Notes: a model not told the origin generated them from the letters alone. A DNA stretch of 64,000 nt from Chrysomallon squamiferum (GCA_012295275.1 CM022673.1:5290153-5354152), one strand, 5' to 3'. Shown: positions 27,237 to 41,940, counted from the stretch's first letter. A program made the numbers and translations.

Positions 27237-27244
27237 ATTTTTTT

Positions 27245-27300
<56 letters not shown>
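27237..27300. repeat. T-run then (ATT)n
   Basis: About 19 T then perfect ATT. Confidence 0.95.
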
Positions 27301-27379
27301 AAGATGCCTTATTGCCCTAGAAAAAGAAAGAAAGAAAGAAAAAGATTTCGGGCCATGAATTACCTTAATTAATTTGTAT

Positions 27380-27443
27380 ACATATACATACTCGCACTGA
27401 CATATATGCAAACATATACATATACGTACGTACATACATACAT

Positions 27444-27511
<68 letters not shown>

Positions 27512-27512
27512 G
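27380..27512. repeat. CATA then (CA)n, 68 bp
   Basis: Perfect CA at 27444-27511. Confidence 0.97.
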
Positions 27513-27639
27513 TACATATACCTATACAATTATAACCTCCACATATACACACACTTGTTATATTTTGTTATAACTTCTTCGTATGTTAAAAAGTATCCAC
27601 GTTCATTTAGTTGGTTATTTATACCTAATATAGTAATAA

Positions 27640-27755
27640 CAATAGAAGTATGACAGAAATAGAAGTATAACAGTAAAAGAAGTAGCAATAGTAAATGAAG
27701 TAGTAATAGTAAAAGAAGTAGTAATAGTAATAGATGTAGTAGTAGTAGTGGGACT
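27640..27755 (+). repeat. 18-bp minisatellite of TAG-type codons
   Basis: Units like GTAGTAATAGTAAAAGAA repeat about four times and merge into a (GTA)n end. A less regular GTATAACAGTAAAAGAA start precedes them. Confidence 0.7.
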
Positions 27756-27879
27756 AATACAGGTATCTGGATGAATAGGCAGATTGTTTCGGAGCTGACT
27801 CTAACTTTCAATCAGTTATGACATACGGAATTTACAATATTTCACTTCTGACCCTTGTCTGGTTAGGTGTAAGATAGCT

Positions 27880-28005
27880 GTTAATGATATGTAGACACAT
27901 ATCGTGATATAGTGACATATATCGGGTAGGTGGTCATAGTATACAAACATATATCGGATGAAAAATTAAGAGGTCATCGTGTGTAGACAAATATCGGAGA
28001 GCAAA
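27880..28005 (+). repeat. Decayed ~50-bp repeat
   Basis: The phrase GTAGACAMATATCGG recurs four times with variations, joined by GGTCATMGTGT-like spacers. Copies are diverged and irregular. Confidence 0.45.
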
Positions 28006-28241
28006 ACTCGAGCAGAAATCAGTCAACTCGGTTTCTCATCCCGTCAACGAGGTGGGGAGGAGGGGAATCATCTTCTCCTTCCCGATTACAAACCTCGATG
28101 ATTTCACATGATTTCCCACGCGCGTGCTGGTCATCTGTTACTGTCACTTGAGATGACAAACAGTGAAATGAAAATTTTTCATAAAGATACATGTTAGTGT
28201 TTGTTTTCAGGGATGATCTCAAAGCGAGACTCCTGTTGAAA

Positions 28242-28441
28242 GAGGTCAGCTTTAATGACCACTGACCCTGATGTGCTGAGGTCAGTTTTGACCATCACTG
28301 ACCCTGATGTTTGCGGAAGTCAGTTTTGACCATCACTGACCCTGATGTTTGCGGAGGTCAGTTTTGATGTTCGCTGACTGTGATGTTTGCTCAGGTCACT
28401 AATGACAATCACTTGCCCTGATGTGTTCTGAGGTGAGTCAG
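28242..28441 (+). repeat. 38-bp minisatellite, five copies
   Basis: Copies start at 28242, 28278, 28316, 28354 and 28392 (periods 36, 38, 38, 38), with a partial sixth at 28430. The consensus core is GAGGTCAGTTTTGACCATCA then CTGACCCTGATGTTTGCG. Each unit carries GGTCA/TGACC half-sites facing each other. The partial copy has mutated to a strong splice-donor match (TGAG|GTGAGT). Confidence 0.9.
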
Positions 28442-29539
28442 ATCTAGACACGACATTTCAATTCAAGATTGATTGCTGTGTGAACGGTTTCTGGTAGAAG
28501 AATATTTATTTAAATCAAGTATGGTCGGGCTACAGTTTTCCAGTTAGCAGCAGTAACTCTTTTTTTTATGTACCCTCCCATAGAAGTATGGACTTGATTT
28601 CTTGTTAGACCTTCGTGGAACGAGAAATACCATAGACAACCCAACTACGAGGGTCGATCGTAAATTAATCGCCTATCAAGTAAAACATGAGCTCAGTTCT
28701 TCCCACGATATGTTTGTTAGTACGAATGTTCATATAAAGTCATGGAACCATTTTACACTCGTTTTACAATGAAAACGTGTATTCCGCGTAACCTATAATT
28801 AAAAATGTTTTTAAACAATGTTAATATATTTTTGCAATCGATGCCTCCCAAACAAGAAGGCATGATCCAATAATCTTTTAGCGGTTTTCCAAAACTGTTT
28901 ATGAATTTTGCGAGACCTTGAATTGTATTCCGAAAATATCGGTGCGAAATTGATTCCGCAGCATATAATTATGCCGGAAGTGTTGACCTTCACTTCTTGA
29001 CCTTTTGTTGTTCCGCAGTGTTTTAATCTGGATTCTTTTTCTGTGTTATTCTGAACGCTAAATTACATTTAAAAAGTATTTATAAAAGTTAATCATTTGC
29101 GTAATAAGTCTGCTAATTAAAATAAAAACAACATTGTGGATACCACTTCCTAAATCAGTAACAATGCAAAAATAGATATAGTTTGTTCAAAATATAGGAT
29201 GGTTTTTTTTTTTCGTCATTTATTAGTATACCAAAACGTAAGCACTACAATGGTTAAATATTATAATAGAGTTTTTTTTTTTTTTTGCTAAAGAAACGAT
29301 GAAGATTATATGTTAGAAATAACAAATGACATATTCAAATATATGTGCACTGAGACAATTATTTTTGTTTTAAACTTTACAAATATGCAAACAAGATACA
29401 AATGTCGTGTAATATCCACTAATGCAATCATTAACTGAATGCAAATTATGCATAAACATGCATACATAGAGAAATACGTATTACATACATACATATACAC
29501 ACATTCCTAGCTACATATTAATTAAAAAACCAACACACA
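28442..29539. other. Unique DNA, no gene seen
   Basis: Two TGACCTT half-sites at 28984-29005. T-runs at 29202 and 29272. No supported gene. Confidence 0.6.
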
Positions 29540-29656
29540 CATATATACATACATACACACACACATGCATACATACATACATACGTACGTACATACATAG
29601 ATACATACATACACATTCATACACATTCATACATACATACATACATACATACACAC
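29540..29656. repeat. (CATA)n array
   Basis: CATACATA with ACGT and ATTC interruptions. Confidence 0.93.
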
Positions 29657-30489
29657 CTATAAATATATGTTGCTTGTATGTTGTTTATTTATTTCATTGT
29701 AATAAATTTATATAAATTTTTTCTTTTACAGTCGAATAAAAATAAAATACTTTTACCAAAACACGTTTTTCTCGGTTATTTCGCTTTTCACAATTACCTA
29801 CAACGGAATATTAATTAGAATCCAAATTCCAACAAGCACAATGAATTGTGATAACATACGGCACTTTAACGTTATTCCTAACTCGAACAAAGACACGATT
29901 TTTACGTAAGGTAACGATTTTTGTCACGTAGATAAATGAGATTTTTGTTTACACCTACATCTAATTTGTCTTTGATTTTAATTAGCGAGCTCGAAATCTG
30001 GAAATCCAATTAGCTGTGAGAATATACTACGCTGTGACTATCATTGAACACGTCGCATCAGTGGAAATGAGAAATACATAAAAGGACTGAGATTTGTTTT
30101 GGCTTTGGTCATCTACACTTTGCTGACCTTCATCATCAGTTTGAGTTTAGATTCTCAGCTGCTGTCAGAGATGAGAAATTGCATCTTGTTCGGTGTCCCT
30201 CTGTCTCAAACTATTGCATCTATGCTTTTAAGAGGCAGTATTGTATCTACGTACATTTCTGTGTCCAGTGAATTTATTATCGTTCCTTTTACAATTTGCG
30301 AGAACAAATTATTATGATGTGTTGATGCATTCCATATTGGACAACAGTTTTCTTGCACGTTTAAAGATATTCTTTTTATCCTTTCTCCTGGACATAAAAA
30401 TATATATAATTTTAAAAATAAGGTTCTGTGTGACTTACGTGGGGTTTTGCCTCTATTTCACTGTTTCTTTCTGACTTTTGACTTTGACT
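29657..30489. other. Unique DNA, no gene seen
   Basis: The plus-strand frame 30099-30317 is hydrophobic, with mixed composition but no splice or Kozak support. Confidence 0.5.
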
Positions 30490-30760
30490 TACGCATGTAT
30501 GTATATGTATGTGTGTTTGTGTATGTGTGTTTGTGTATGTGTGTATTGTGTATGTGTGTATGTGTATGTATATATTTATCTGTGTGAAGAGAAAGATCAG
30601 CATAAGATGGATTCATAGACTAGGTATATAGACGTGTGTATGTATGTATGAAAATGATTGTATGTCTGTATCTTTCCATCCATCCATCTATCTGTCTACC
30701 CAATCTGTGAAGCCACTTTATGTTGATCTCTCTGTCTATCTGTCAGTCTTTCTATATGTG
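30490..30760. repeat. TGTATG and CTAT/CATC short repeats
   Basis: TGTGTATG phrases to 30575, then ATGTATGT and CATCCATCTATC. Confidence 0.85.
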
Positions 30761-31604
30761 TGAATACAACTAAAATATTAACAACCAAAAAAAAAAGAAA
30801 GAAAAGATTAATAAATAAAAAAAACACAAATAATAAAAATAACAAAATGTACCATACAGTTACAGTAGATTAATTTTAGATACGCTAAATCAGTCACATT
30901 ATTGTAACATGTCCGTGGTATATGAAAATACATAACAGTCATTTAAGAGATTCAACAGAACCTAACTTTATGTCATAACCCAATAATCATGCTCCATGCT
31001 GTGTCTGTAAATATTTTTTGGTGTAGGCAAGGATATATTTCGAATTAACCAATGTCAAGAGGGTTTTGGGGGATGGGGTTCAAATCTTTTATTTTCTTTC
31101 TACGTGCAGAGTGCAAAATAATTCTTAAACAAAAATGATGTGACAAAAACACCGCACTCTGTAAACACAAGTGTTGTCAACTGTCAGGTTGTGAAACACT
31201 TGACAAAATTACTATTTACTGCAAACTCGATTAGCGTGATAGGTTGTTGACTGTGTTTAGAACATCTCCGAAAAGTGTCGTATTACGATTCACTGACCGT
31301 TCTACGATTATTCTTAAATTTCGACACATTTTAGGTTGTCTATAATTACACATATTGATCCGAAAAAATCACTAAGCATGGTTTTATATATATATTTTCT
31401 AAAAATAAGTAGACGAACATATAACAGGACTGTATGTTGTTCATCAGAGCTTTCCAGTATCTGACAGAATCAATCTTTTTTGGTGAATCTATTTTTACTT
31501 CTGTGTTATGAATAGTTACAAAGAAATCAGTTTATGTTAGTCGTTCTACAAAAAATCTTCTGCCATTTCAGACACAGAAAGGCACGGATCAAGCATAACT
31601 TGTA
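30761..31604. other. Unique DNA, no gene seen
   Basis: Non-repetitive apart from short A-runs. No frame of note. Confidence 0.6.
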
Positions 31605-31636
31605 ATAATGACAACAAAAAGAACAATAACAACATC

Positions 31637-31679
<43 letters not shown>

Positions 31680-31802
31680 ATAATAATAATGATAATGATA
31701 ATAATAATAATAATGACAACAACAACAACAACAACAATAATAATAATGATGATAATGATGATAGTAATAATAATAATGGTGCTGTTATAATAATAACAAT
31801 AA
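31605..31802. repeat. (AAT)n/(ATT)n/(AAC)n array
   Basis: AAT switches to ATT and back at 31638-31690, giving a self-complementary stretch. Confidence 0.95.
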
Positions 31803-33355
<1,553 letters not shown>

Positions 33356-33665
33356 CAGTTTCTTCTTCTTCTTCTTTTCTTCTTCTTATTATTATTATTT
33401 GTAATTTAAAAATCGTGATAATAATTTATTCACATTATGATTGGATTGCTTCATTCGTTCTTTCAGTTCCTCAGTCAGTGAAAAATTCAGTCAAAATATT
33501 ACTGTTTTCTAGTCATTAATAATTCATTCATTCATTTTAATTTTTAATTAATTTATCATATCTTATTATCATATCATTCATTCATTCATTCATTCGTTCA
33601 TTCATTCATTTATCGATCCATACTGCAGTTATTTCATTCACTTGTACTTTCATTCATACATTTAT
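33356..33665. repeat. TTC/ATT and (CATT)n arrays
   Basis: TTCTTCTTC near 33360; CATTCATT at 33524-33612 and nearby. Confidence 0.88.
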
Positions 33666-34080
33666 TCATCCGTTCTATCACTGATTCATTCGTTTAATCA
33701 GTTAGGGAAGTTGTTAAACTTTCCCTCCTTCCTTTCGTTCGTTCGTTCACTCCAAAACGTGTCCGTCTCAAATCGCTCGTTACTCGTTTTGCCGGTGATA
33801 AAGTTACCGTTTGCTTACGTCAATGTAACAAAGAAAGCTCGACCTTTGACCTTAATTCAGTTGTTTGATAATGCAAGTTATTAATTACCAGCATCTGCTC
33901 TCTCAAACTACTAAATGAAATGAAAAGTAATGAAAGTGTTAGTAGTTATTAGAGCTTTCTTCCATATATCACAAATCTGAATTTTAAATATTATATAAGT
34001 TAAAGTTGAAAGCGAATATACCTGTGTAAAGAACATGCATAATACTGTGGGATAAAACCTCTAGACAGAGTGAAGGATGT
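33666..34080. other. Unique DNA, no gene seen
   Basis: CGACCTTTGACCT recurs at 33840-33852, the same 13-mer as at 6831. Confidence 0.55.
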
Positions 34081-34103
34081 GTGTGTGTATGTGTGTACAT
34101 ACA

Positions 34104-34137
<34 letters not shown>

Positions 34138-34151
34138 CATACATGCATTCA

Positions 34152-34185
<34 letters not shown>

Positions 34186-34276
34186 CATGCATTCATACAT
34201 GCATTCATACATACATACGTACATACATACTTACATGCATACATACATAAATACATACATACATACATACATACAG
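34081..34276. repeat. (CATA)n array
   Basis: About 180 bp with TGCATTCA interruptions. Confidence 0.97.
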
Positions 34277-34625
34277 AAAAAACAAAAAAAGAAAAAATTA
34301 GGGACAGAACAAATAGAAAAGAGACAAGGATGTAGAGATAGAGACACAAATGTCATACAGATAGATACGAAAACACAAACCTAGACACAGAAAGAGAGAG
34401 AAATAAAGAGATACAGACACAAAAAAAAAAAAAAAAAAATATATATAGAGACAAAAAAAGAGATAGAAAGAGAGATACAGACACAAAGAAACAAATATAG
34501 AGACAAAAAAAAAAAGAGATACAGACACAAAGAAACAAATATAGAGACAAAGAGAGAGAGAGAAAGAAAGATACAGATAGACACGAAGTCATAAAAGAGA
34601 GAGAGAGAAAGAGGCAGAGCTAGAG
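34277..34625. repeat. Purine-rich repeat, ~43-bp unit
   Basis: GAGATACAGACACAAAGAAA with ATATAGAGACAAA repeats at about 34472 and 34515, with an older copy near 34408. Confidence 0.8.
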
Positions 34626-35412
34626 ACAGACGGATAGCAATGATAAAACGAAGATTTATGTAAATAAAAAGCAATCTTCATCTGAAAAACGCCCACCACC
34701 ATCTCCAGTCCACATTCATAAACCAGATGCAAAAACGATGACATACTTCGACCTCGTGTGTATTTTGTTGTCTCTCATATCTGGGTAGGTTGGCTAGTTT
34801 TCGAGAATAAAAACCTATTTCATCAGAAAGGTGCTTGTTTTTCTCTCGCATTTTGCCCGATTATCTTCTTTTTTTATTTCTTTTTCTTCTTCTAAAACTG
34901 TTGATTCCGTTTCTGGGATTTCGTTTTGCAAGGCGGAAATTTAATCAAAAACTTCGTCCAACTTGTGACCTTTTAGTGAAATTGCACTATTCGTTTCCGT
35001 GTTGAAACATCAACAGAATGATGGTGTTTGTAACTCAGATATGAGAAAAACCGCGATAGAAAATTTGACATCGATTTCTATATATATATATAACGAGAGC
35101 GATACAGAGAGAGATAGAGAGATTGAGAGAGAGAGAGAGAGCTGTCAGTATCTATATACTACCTTATTATGCAGCCCGTTACATCAGGCTGCGATTTAGA
35201 TGATATACACTGGTATTGACTTACGAAGTATCCTGTATTCTGACACAGAGACTCTTTCTTTTGTATTTGGTTACTAGAGATTGCATTCATTTTTGCTTCT
35301 TCGATGCGTAGATATGTGACATCTTTATAAATAGCCAGCATACTCTGCACCCTGTTGTTATAGAGGAGTCGGTGTGAATGCAAGCTCGAGTGGAGAGAAT
35401 AAACATTTACAG
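34626..35412. other. Unique DNA, no gene seen
   Basis: Short GA run at 35105-35142. A 97-codon minus-strand frame (35159-35452) has mixed composition and ends QPDVTGCIIR, but no clear splice boundaries. Confidence 0.45.
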
Positions 35413-35473
35413 TCTTTACTGCTGCGAATTTCTTGACAGGACAAAAAGACATTCAGAGTGATTTGGATCGAAG
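35413..35473 (+). CDS. Possible internal exon, unidentified
   Basis: AAACATTTACAG ends at 35412, a moderate acceptor. CGAAG|GTGAGT is a strong donor with the intron from 35474. Inside, the frame FTAANFLTGQKDIQSDLDR is open. A second acceptor (TTTCTTGACAG, exon from 35440) would keep the same frame. The opposite strand has a longer open frame (35159-35452), so strand is uncertain. Confidence 0.27.
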
Positions 35474-35697
35474 GTGAGTGTGTTACAAATAACCAGGCCA
35501 GACTGAGTGCTGTAATAACTAGTAGTTTAACTGACAGCAAATGATAATTATTTGTTTCATTGTTTTCTTTCTTTCTTTACCTGCCTTGTGGTCTCTCTTT
35601 TATACCCCTCTCATTTTTTTCAGGTTTCTTTCTCTGCGAAATATTCGTGTTAGTATTCTTTTTAAATGTCTTAGAAAAAAATAGAAAAAATAAAAAA

Positions 35698-35728
<31 letters not shown>

Positions 35729-36377
35729 AAATAAAAGAAGATGAATTTTCATATATTATCCTTATTCTATTGCTCAGTCCATAAGAACATATCTTAAATA
35801 AAATAATTATTTCTTTTATTACGAATAACTATGATTAATTATAACGAGCAAGCAAAAATATAATAATCACTAACGATGTAAAATTTCCCTAAATTTCCTT
35901 TTAATTGTGAGAATGTAACCAAATGTAATTATAAATATTAATAATTTTTTTTTTAATGTCATATAAATATTGATTAATAATAACAATAAAAAACAACAGT
36001 AATAACAACAACAATCACTATCACCACAACAACAACAACATCAGCAATGATTTTTGTTTTCTTGGATAGGTGTTTTTTTTTTTTTTTTTTTTTTTTTTTT
36101 GTATTTAATAATCGCCAGTAATGAAAATTATCGAGACTGTAGAGCAAACTTTCATTCATTCATTTGTTCATCCATCCATCCATCCATCATTTGTTACATA
36201 CTCATCCAGACGCAAACAATGCATATAATTTACATGTATGCATGCTACACAAATACAAAATAAACATACATTATATGCATTCACTCATTCATTCATTCAT
36301 CCATTCATTCACAAATGCATTCACAAATTCACAAACATAGTCATGCAGATATTACGTTACGTACATTGTCAGCTTAA
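35474..36377. other. AT-rich DNA with simple repeats
   Basis: (AAAT)n 35693-35735; AAC/CAT near 35983-36045; T28 at 36073-36100; CATC/CATT 36152-36325. No gene supported. Confidence 0.6.
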
Positions 36378-36590
36378 TAAACAAACACGGCTTTCTCCAA
36401 CGAACAGTAGAACTGGTACGGAACTACAAAATGGGGTTCATGACGCATGCTTACAGTGTGGGGTTTATCTACGTTAACCACGACTGGCACCACAGCTGTG
36501 ACTTTTGCAGACTTGGACGCCGTTCTCGAAGTCTGGTTTGTATCACCCAGTTTACACGATCTTCCAAGTCCGGCGGCGAGTTTTACATGG
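36378..36590. other. GC-raised block open in several frames
   Basis: The minus strand is open for about 70 codons ending at TAA near 36378, with fragments KLAAGLGRSCKLGDTNQTSR and RHEPHFVVPYQFYCSLEK. Two plus-strand frames are open across it too, so coding status and strand are unresolved. Confidence 0.3.
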
Positions 36591-36633
36591 AAAAAAAAAA
36601 AATTAATAATAATAATAATAACTCAATTACAAG

Positions 36634-36637
<4 letters not shown>

Positions 36638-36678
<41 letters not shown>
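36638..36678. repeat. A41 homopolymer
   Basis: Perfect run, followed by more A-rich sequence. Confidence 0.97.
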
Positions 36679-36682
<4 letters not shown>

Positions 36683-37739
36683 TAAAAAAAAAAGCCAACA
36701 ACAAAATACAACAAATAGCTTGTTGTCAAATGTGAGAAAAACAGTAAACTGGCTGGCTGGGTTCACTTGTTTTGATGAATCAAATGACCAGTAGGAGATG
36801 ACCTCGCTCGAGGTCTGTGAAATGTTAAACTTGAATATCAATGAATTATTATTTAAAAGAGGGGTTTGAAAAATGTCAGTTTTCCTCAGATACAAATTTT
36901 TATATCGAGACACGAAGATCAGAGGTTTGTTGTTTATTTACAGTCCAGTGTAAAAGATCAACAGTGATGATAAATGATGGTCAAAGTTTCCGTTCCAACC
37001 AAAGCCTCATCTGGACCATTAAGACAAGTGGTATTTGTTTGTTATTTTGGACAGTTATATTAAAAAGTATTAAGTTAATGTCAGATGTGTGTGGGGGGGT
37101 GTGTGAGTGTCTTATATATATATATATATATAAGTGTAATTACTAAGTAGGATTAATATTAAAGTATTTCCTTACCACCTACCCAATCCGCACCACGTAT
37201 GTTAGTTAAACGAATTTTAACAACGTTAATAAAAATAAATAACTGTGATGTGATACCTTCATTAAGAAAACTGGCGGCTGTTTTGTTTTTATTTCTCTTC
37301 TGACCGATTTTTCTTTTTAATTTTCTTTCCAATAATCTTGACCTTTTCTTCCCCCCCCCATCTCCCACTGTTTCACCCTGGTTGTTCTTATTGATAAATA
37401 ATGTTTTCGTACAGCTTCGTAAAAAAAAAAAAAAAAAAAAACAGAACATTTAGCACACACACTCAGTCGTAATTGTTTGCCCCGATTTCATTATCGCTAA
37501 AAAAAAAAAAAAAAAACCTAAAAAAACCCACTATCATGTTTTTACGTTACATCTGTGGGTATATGAGGCTGATAAACGAATGCCGAGACGATTCAAAACA
37601 TTCCAACTGGTTGTGCGAATAGTTTGCTCAACGTTTCTGTAATTGACAATACTCGTCTGCTGCAGAACTAGCTGCAGACGATAAGATTTTTAACGCGCGC
37701 GTGTAATTTAGATTAAGGATCGCTAAGGACTGTGATATT
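36679..37739. other. Unique DNA with short runs
   Basis: G7 then TG and TA runs at 37090-37133; A21 at 37421; A17 at about 37499. No gene supported. Confidence 0.6.
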
Positions 37740-38035
37740 TGTATTGAGTGTAGGAGTGATAGTAATGATGGTACAGAGGCATTAGTTGCAGTTGTTGTAA
37801 GTAACAGTAGTTGTAACTGTAGCAACAGCAGCAGAATTAATAGCAGCAGTAGTAAATAGTAATAGTAAGTAATAGCATTAGTAGTGGTAAATAATAGCAA
37901 TAGTAGTAGTAAGTGTAGTAGCAGTAGTAGTTAGTAATAGTTACTAGCAGTAGTAGTGGTAGTAGAGTAGTAGTAGTAGAAGTAGTAATAATAGTAGTAG
38001 TGGTGATGCAGTTGTAGCAGAACTAGAAATCTTAG
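37740..38035. repeat. (TAG)n interrupted array
   Basis: GTAGTAGTA with CAG, TTG and AAT changes over 290 bp. Confidence 0.9.
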
Positions 38036-38178
38036 TAAAAGTGCTGTTGATAATGATGTTCATGATTTGAGGAATTAGTCGAGAAGAAACCCGAACCTGC
38101 TTTTATTTGTTTACACTGACAGCGAACCGATGATGTTTATTTTCGTGTGTTTTCTGTAGATCAAATAATTATATCCTG

Positions 38179-38215
<37 letters not shown>

Positions 38216-38810
38216 TAATTACGATTATGTTAATAACATTCAATAGCCAATAATTTAAGAAGAAAATAACCAACAAAAACGAAAAAAGAAAAACTTGTCC
38301 CAGTTCATAAAAGTGACGTTGCTCAGGTAATTCTGAAACTAATACTAACCTGGGATGCAGGTCAACAAAAACAACCCATCTCACCATCTTTACCTGGGTG
38401 TTTTTACTCCAAAGATATCTTTTCACGAAATATAACCCCTTTCAAAAGTGTGCATTTCTAATTCTAAATAAAAAGAACTGCATTCTTTTTAGCCGTATCT
38501 TTTTGTTTGATACCGTTTTTGGAAATGCAGGTTTGACTATCAAAATTGTTCCGGCATGCGTGAAATCACCCCCAAGGATTAAAATGTCAAGGTCAGACGT
38601 TGACTACGTCCCCTAGAATCATTGCATGTCGTGAAATCCTAGACATTCAAACGTCTGAGTCACTGAATCACATTTCTTTTTCACGCTACAGTAGCGCCTG
38701 TCTTTCAGCATGCAAAGGTATGTGAATCTAAGTAACGACCATTAACTGTGTACTTTTATACTCATGTGTACTGGTGGTAAGTCTAGAACACCCACCCACA
38801 CATTCGCACG
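38036..38810. other. Unique DNA, no gene seen
   Basis: (AAT)n 38184-38215. TCAAGGTCA at 38587. A minus-strand donor CAG|GTAAAG at 38394 has only a 15-codon frame before it. Confidence 0.5.
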
Positions 38811-38814
38811 CACA

Positions 38815-38847
<33 letters not shown>

Positions 38848-39031
38848 TACACACACATATCGAATCTTGCTCTGAGCATCGTACATTTCGGATATCTTAA
38901 CTGGACTTTGTCGTCCATTTGTTATATAATTGCAGAGTTTAACCAGAGGTAGTACATAAGAACACAAAATATTTATTTTTAAATATACTGCACACTCACA
39001 TACATATAGATTACATACATACATACATACA

Positions 39032-39062
<31 letters not shown>

Positions 39063-39130
39063 CATACATACATACATACATACTTACATACATACAAACA
39101 TATACCATACCATACGGTACCATACCATTC
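38811..39130. repeat. (CA)n and (CATA)n
   Basis: CA at 38813-38840, unique DNA to 39000, then CATA to 39125. Confidence 0.92.
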
Positions 39131-39509
39131 ATACACAGACACATACGTACACGCAGTTTAATGGAATCATCAATAAATAAATAAACTCATAATCTACCCA
39201 GAAGTAATTATACGTGAGTGTATGTTACACAGGAAATTCTTAAAATATCGAAACCAATAAGTTTCCTGAAATCAGATAACCGATATTTTTCTTTGTCTGA
39301 CAGCCATTTTTAGAAATGGAAATATTTCCTATTTCCTTTTTCTCTTTCATCTTTTCTTCACCACTCCTCTTTTGTTTAAAGAAAACTGTTAAACGATACC
39401 TGTATCTAAATAAGCAGTTTGTGTTTTGTAAACGGTAATTATTTTCCTTGTGTGTTACGATTTATTAATTTATTTTATTTTTTGTTGGATCATTCGCTAT
39501 TTAATATAT
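39131..39509. other. Unique DNA, no gene seen
   Basis: No repeat or frame of note. Confidence 0.6.
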
Positions 39510-39564
39510 TATCATCATCATCATCATCATCATCTTCATCATCATTATCATTATTATTATTACA

Positions 39565-39612
<48 letters not shown>

Positions 39613-39645
39613 GCTTCTGCTGCTGCTTTTGTTGTTGTTGTTCAT
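39510..39645. repeat. (ATC)n then (ATT)n
   Basis: Perfect stretches of both, ending in TGC/TTG. Confidence 0.96.
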
Positions 39646-40283
39646 CATCACTTGAGTATGCTTTTGTCATCTTCAAAAGAAATTTTATTTGCGCCACCCA
39701 TTTAGGGCCTCGTCAGCAGGCCTTTACCCAAAACGCTCTGTGACATTTACGAGAGCGGCAAACAGATAATGATGGCTGTTTGTCATGTAACCTTATTGCC
39801 TCTAGTTAGTTTCATGTGATAACTTATTTTTTTTTTTTTTTATATATATATATATTTTTACTACACGTTGCGTATTGGGGCCTCTATGAAGATATATATT
39901 TTTAATGACGTTTTTAGCTCTTTTTTTTTTTATCCTGTAGCCTGTAGGTGGCGCGCGTGTAGATTGGTAACCACTGCGTAAAACGCGCCTGCGTAACTTT
40001 TGATGCGTGTTGTAAGATAACTTTGATTTTTGTTGTGTACATAAACCCCCGAAACGATGAAAATTATTTAATGTGAGCCCAGCAAGGCGGAGGTGGGGGG
40101 GGGGGCTTGTTTGTAGTGTCCGCTTGAAAACAAATGGAAAGCCTGCCTTTAATTTTTTTTTTTTTTTCGTTTTCGTTTTCTTTTTTATATAATAATTATA
40201 ATAACTAAATTATTTGTAAAATAAATGAAAATAATTTGAAAGTTAATAAGTATACCATGTTTTTGTTAGCAGTTCTCTCTTTC

Positions 40284-40287
<4 letters not shown>
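39646..40287. other. Unique DNA with a G11 run
   Basis: G11 at 40095-40105 in GGCGGAGGTGGG context. T-runs at 39827 and 40151. No gene supported. Confidence 0.6.

Positions 40288-40372
<85 letters not shown>
40288..40372. repeat. (CT)n, 85 bp
   Basis: Perfect array. Confidence 0.98.
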
Positions 40373-40379
<7 letters not shown>

Positions 40380-40553
40380 TCACATCTTGAAGTCTGTCTG
40401 TCCAATCACCCTATTATTCGCACGATCTCTCGGCTCAACAACCAAACCAAAACAATCAATTACAAACTAATAAAAACAATAGTGCCCCTTACTTTAATAA
40501 CAACAGCAATAATTAATATTTTATCAATTCCTTTATTTAATAGGTTATTTTTT

Positions 40554-40555
<2 letters not shown>

Positions 40556-40600
<45 letters not shown>
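40556..40600. repeat. T45 homopolymer
   Basis: The longest single-base run in the window. Confidence 0.97.
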
Positions 40601-40878
40601 CACGCGCACAAATTACCTACATACTTACTTTTATCACCACATTTAACATCTCACTATGACGCATATTTACTCTCAGATAGATAAACAGTTTTTAAATGTA
40701 TCTTCATCGTCGTCATTCAGTGATATACCAGCGTTATAACATTATAACAAGTGAAGCATGCTGCTCACAGTTACAAAACAAAATACCTTTAGACTTAGGC
40801 CACCAGAATTAAAGTTTCAGTTTTGCGTCAACACAAATTAAATGACTCTGAAGATATTTGTTAATTTGTTTCTGTATT

Positions 40879-40925
<47 letters not shown>

Positions 40926-41854
40926 CGGGCACACGCGCGCGGTTATGTATATTTACTTGTTTATTTTTTAATATTTGTATTTAAAGCAATACTGAACGTT
41001 TTATGAAAACCCCAAATTTAACAAGCTTGAACATTCAGCCAAACTGATTAACTGATTGTCTTTTTACTGTACATGTTTAACATTCAGTGATAGGGCTGAC
41101 AATGATTTTGAAAATTTATTTTGCCTGATTATACGCAAAACGTTGATTAATTCTAAAAATACTGGTCGTATTATAGCACACAGGACAATTTCACATTCAG
41201 AAATGTCTCGGTTTTACACAACAAAAGAACTGAAAAAGAAAGAAGAAGAAAAAACAATCAGATAATTACATTTATTAGGGATTATACGTGGATAAATAAT
41301 CTATTATCGGGCTAATCAGATGGGTCAAAAAAAAAAAAAAAAAAAAAAAAAGAAAGAAGAAAAAAAACAACCCCGCATACCCTTTAAACGTATCAAGTAT
41401 CTTTAATAATCTCTCAGGTAAATGAACCTAATTATACATGTAATGTATCTATACATTTATCCTTCCTGTGTATCTATTAGTGTCCATTATGAATATCTGA
41501 TATTAATTTTAATCCAAACTAATACGTCTTGTCATGGAATTGTAAAATTAATTAGAAGACCCTTGTCACTGTGTGTGAATGTATATCTTTGAAAATGATA
41601 TACTTAATAACAATTAATGGGTGTTCATGTCAGGTTTATATGCAGCTTTGAATTATATATATATATAAGCGAAGACTCTCCTCTCCCCAACAACTAAATA
41701 ATAATAATACGTGGGATAGATAATAAATTGAAAACCTATATATTCTTTCACTCTTTATATCTTTTTCTTTCTTCTTTCCTTTTTCTTCTTCTTCTCTCTC
41801 TCCTTTTTCTCGCTATCTAATTACTTAAATATTTACTTATATAACATTTCAAAG
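40601..41854. other. AT-rich DNA, no gene seen
   Basis: (TTTA)n 40878-40924; A25 41327-41351; pyrimidine-rich 41745-41815. Confidence 0.65.
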
Positions 41855-41866
41855 TATATACATACA

Positions 41867-41902
<36 letters not shown>

Positions 41903-41906
41903 TACA

Positions 41907-41940
<34 letters not shown>

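Noticed and set aside
30099-30317. Hydrophobic 72-codon frame as a membrane protein
   Set aside because: Hydrophobicity is expected from T-rich DNA and no signals bound the frame.
35159-35452. 97-codon minus-strand frame as a gene
   Set aside because: Mixed composition but no supported start or splice pair, and it overlaps a plus-strand candidate with a better donor.
38394-38438. Minus-strand 15-codon exon with CAG|GTAAAG donor
   Set aside because: Acceptor is poor and the peptide too short to judge.
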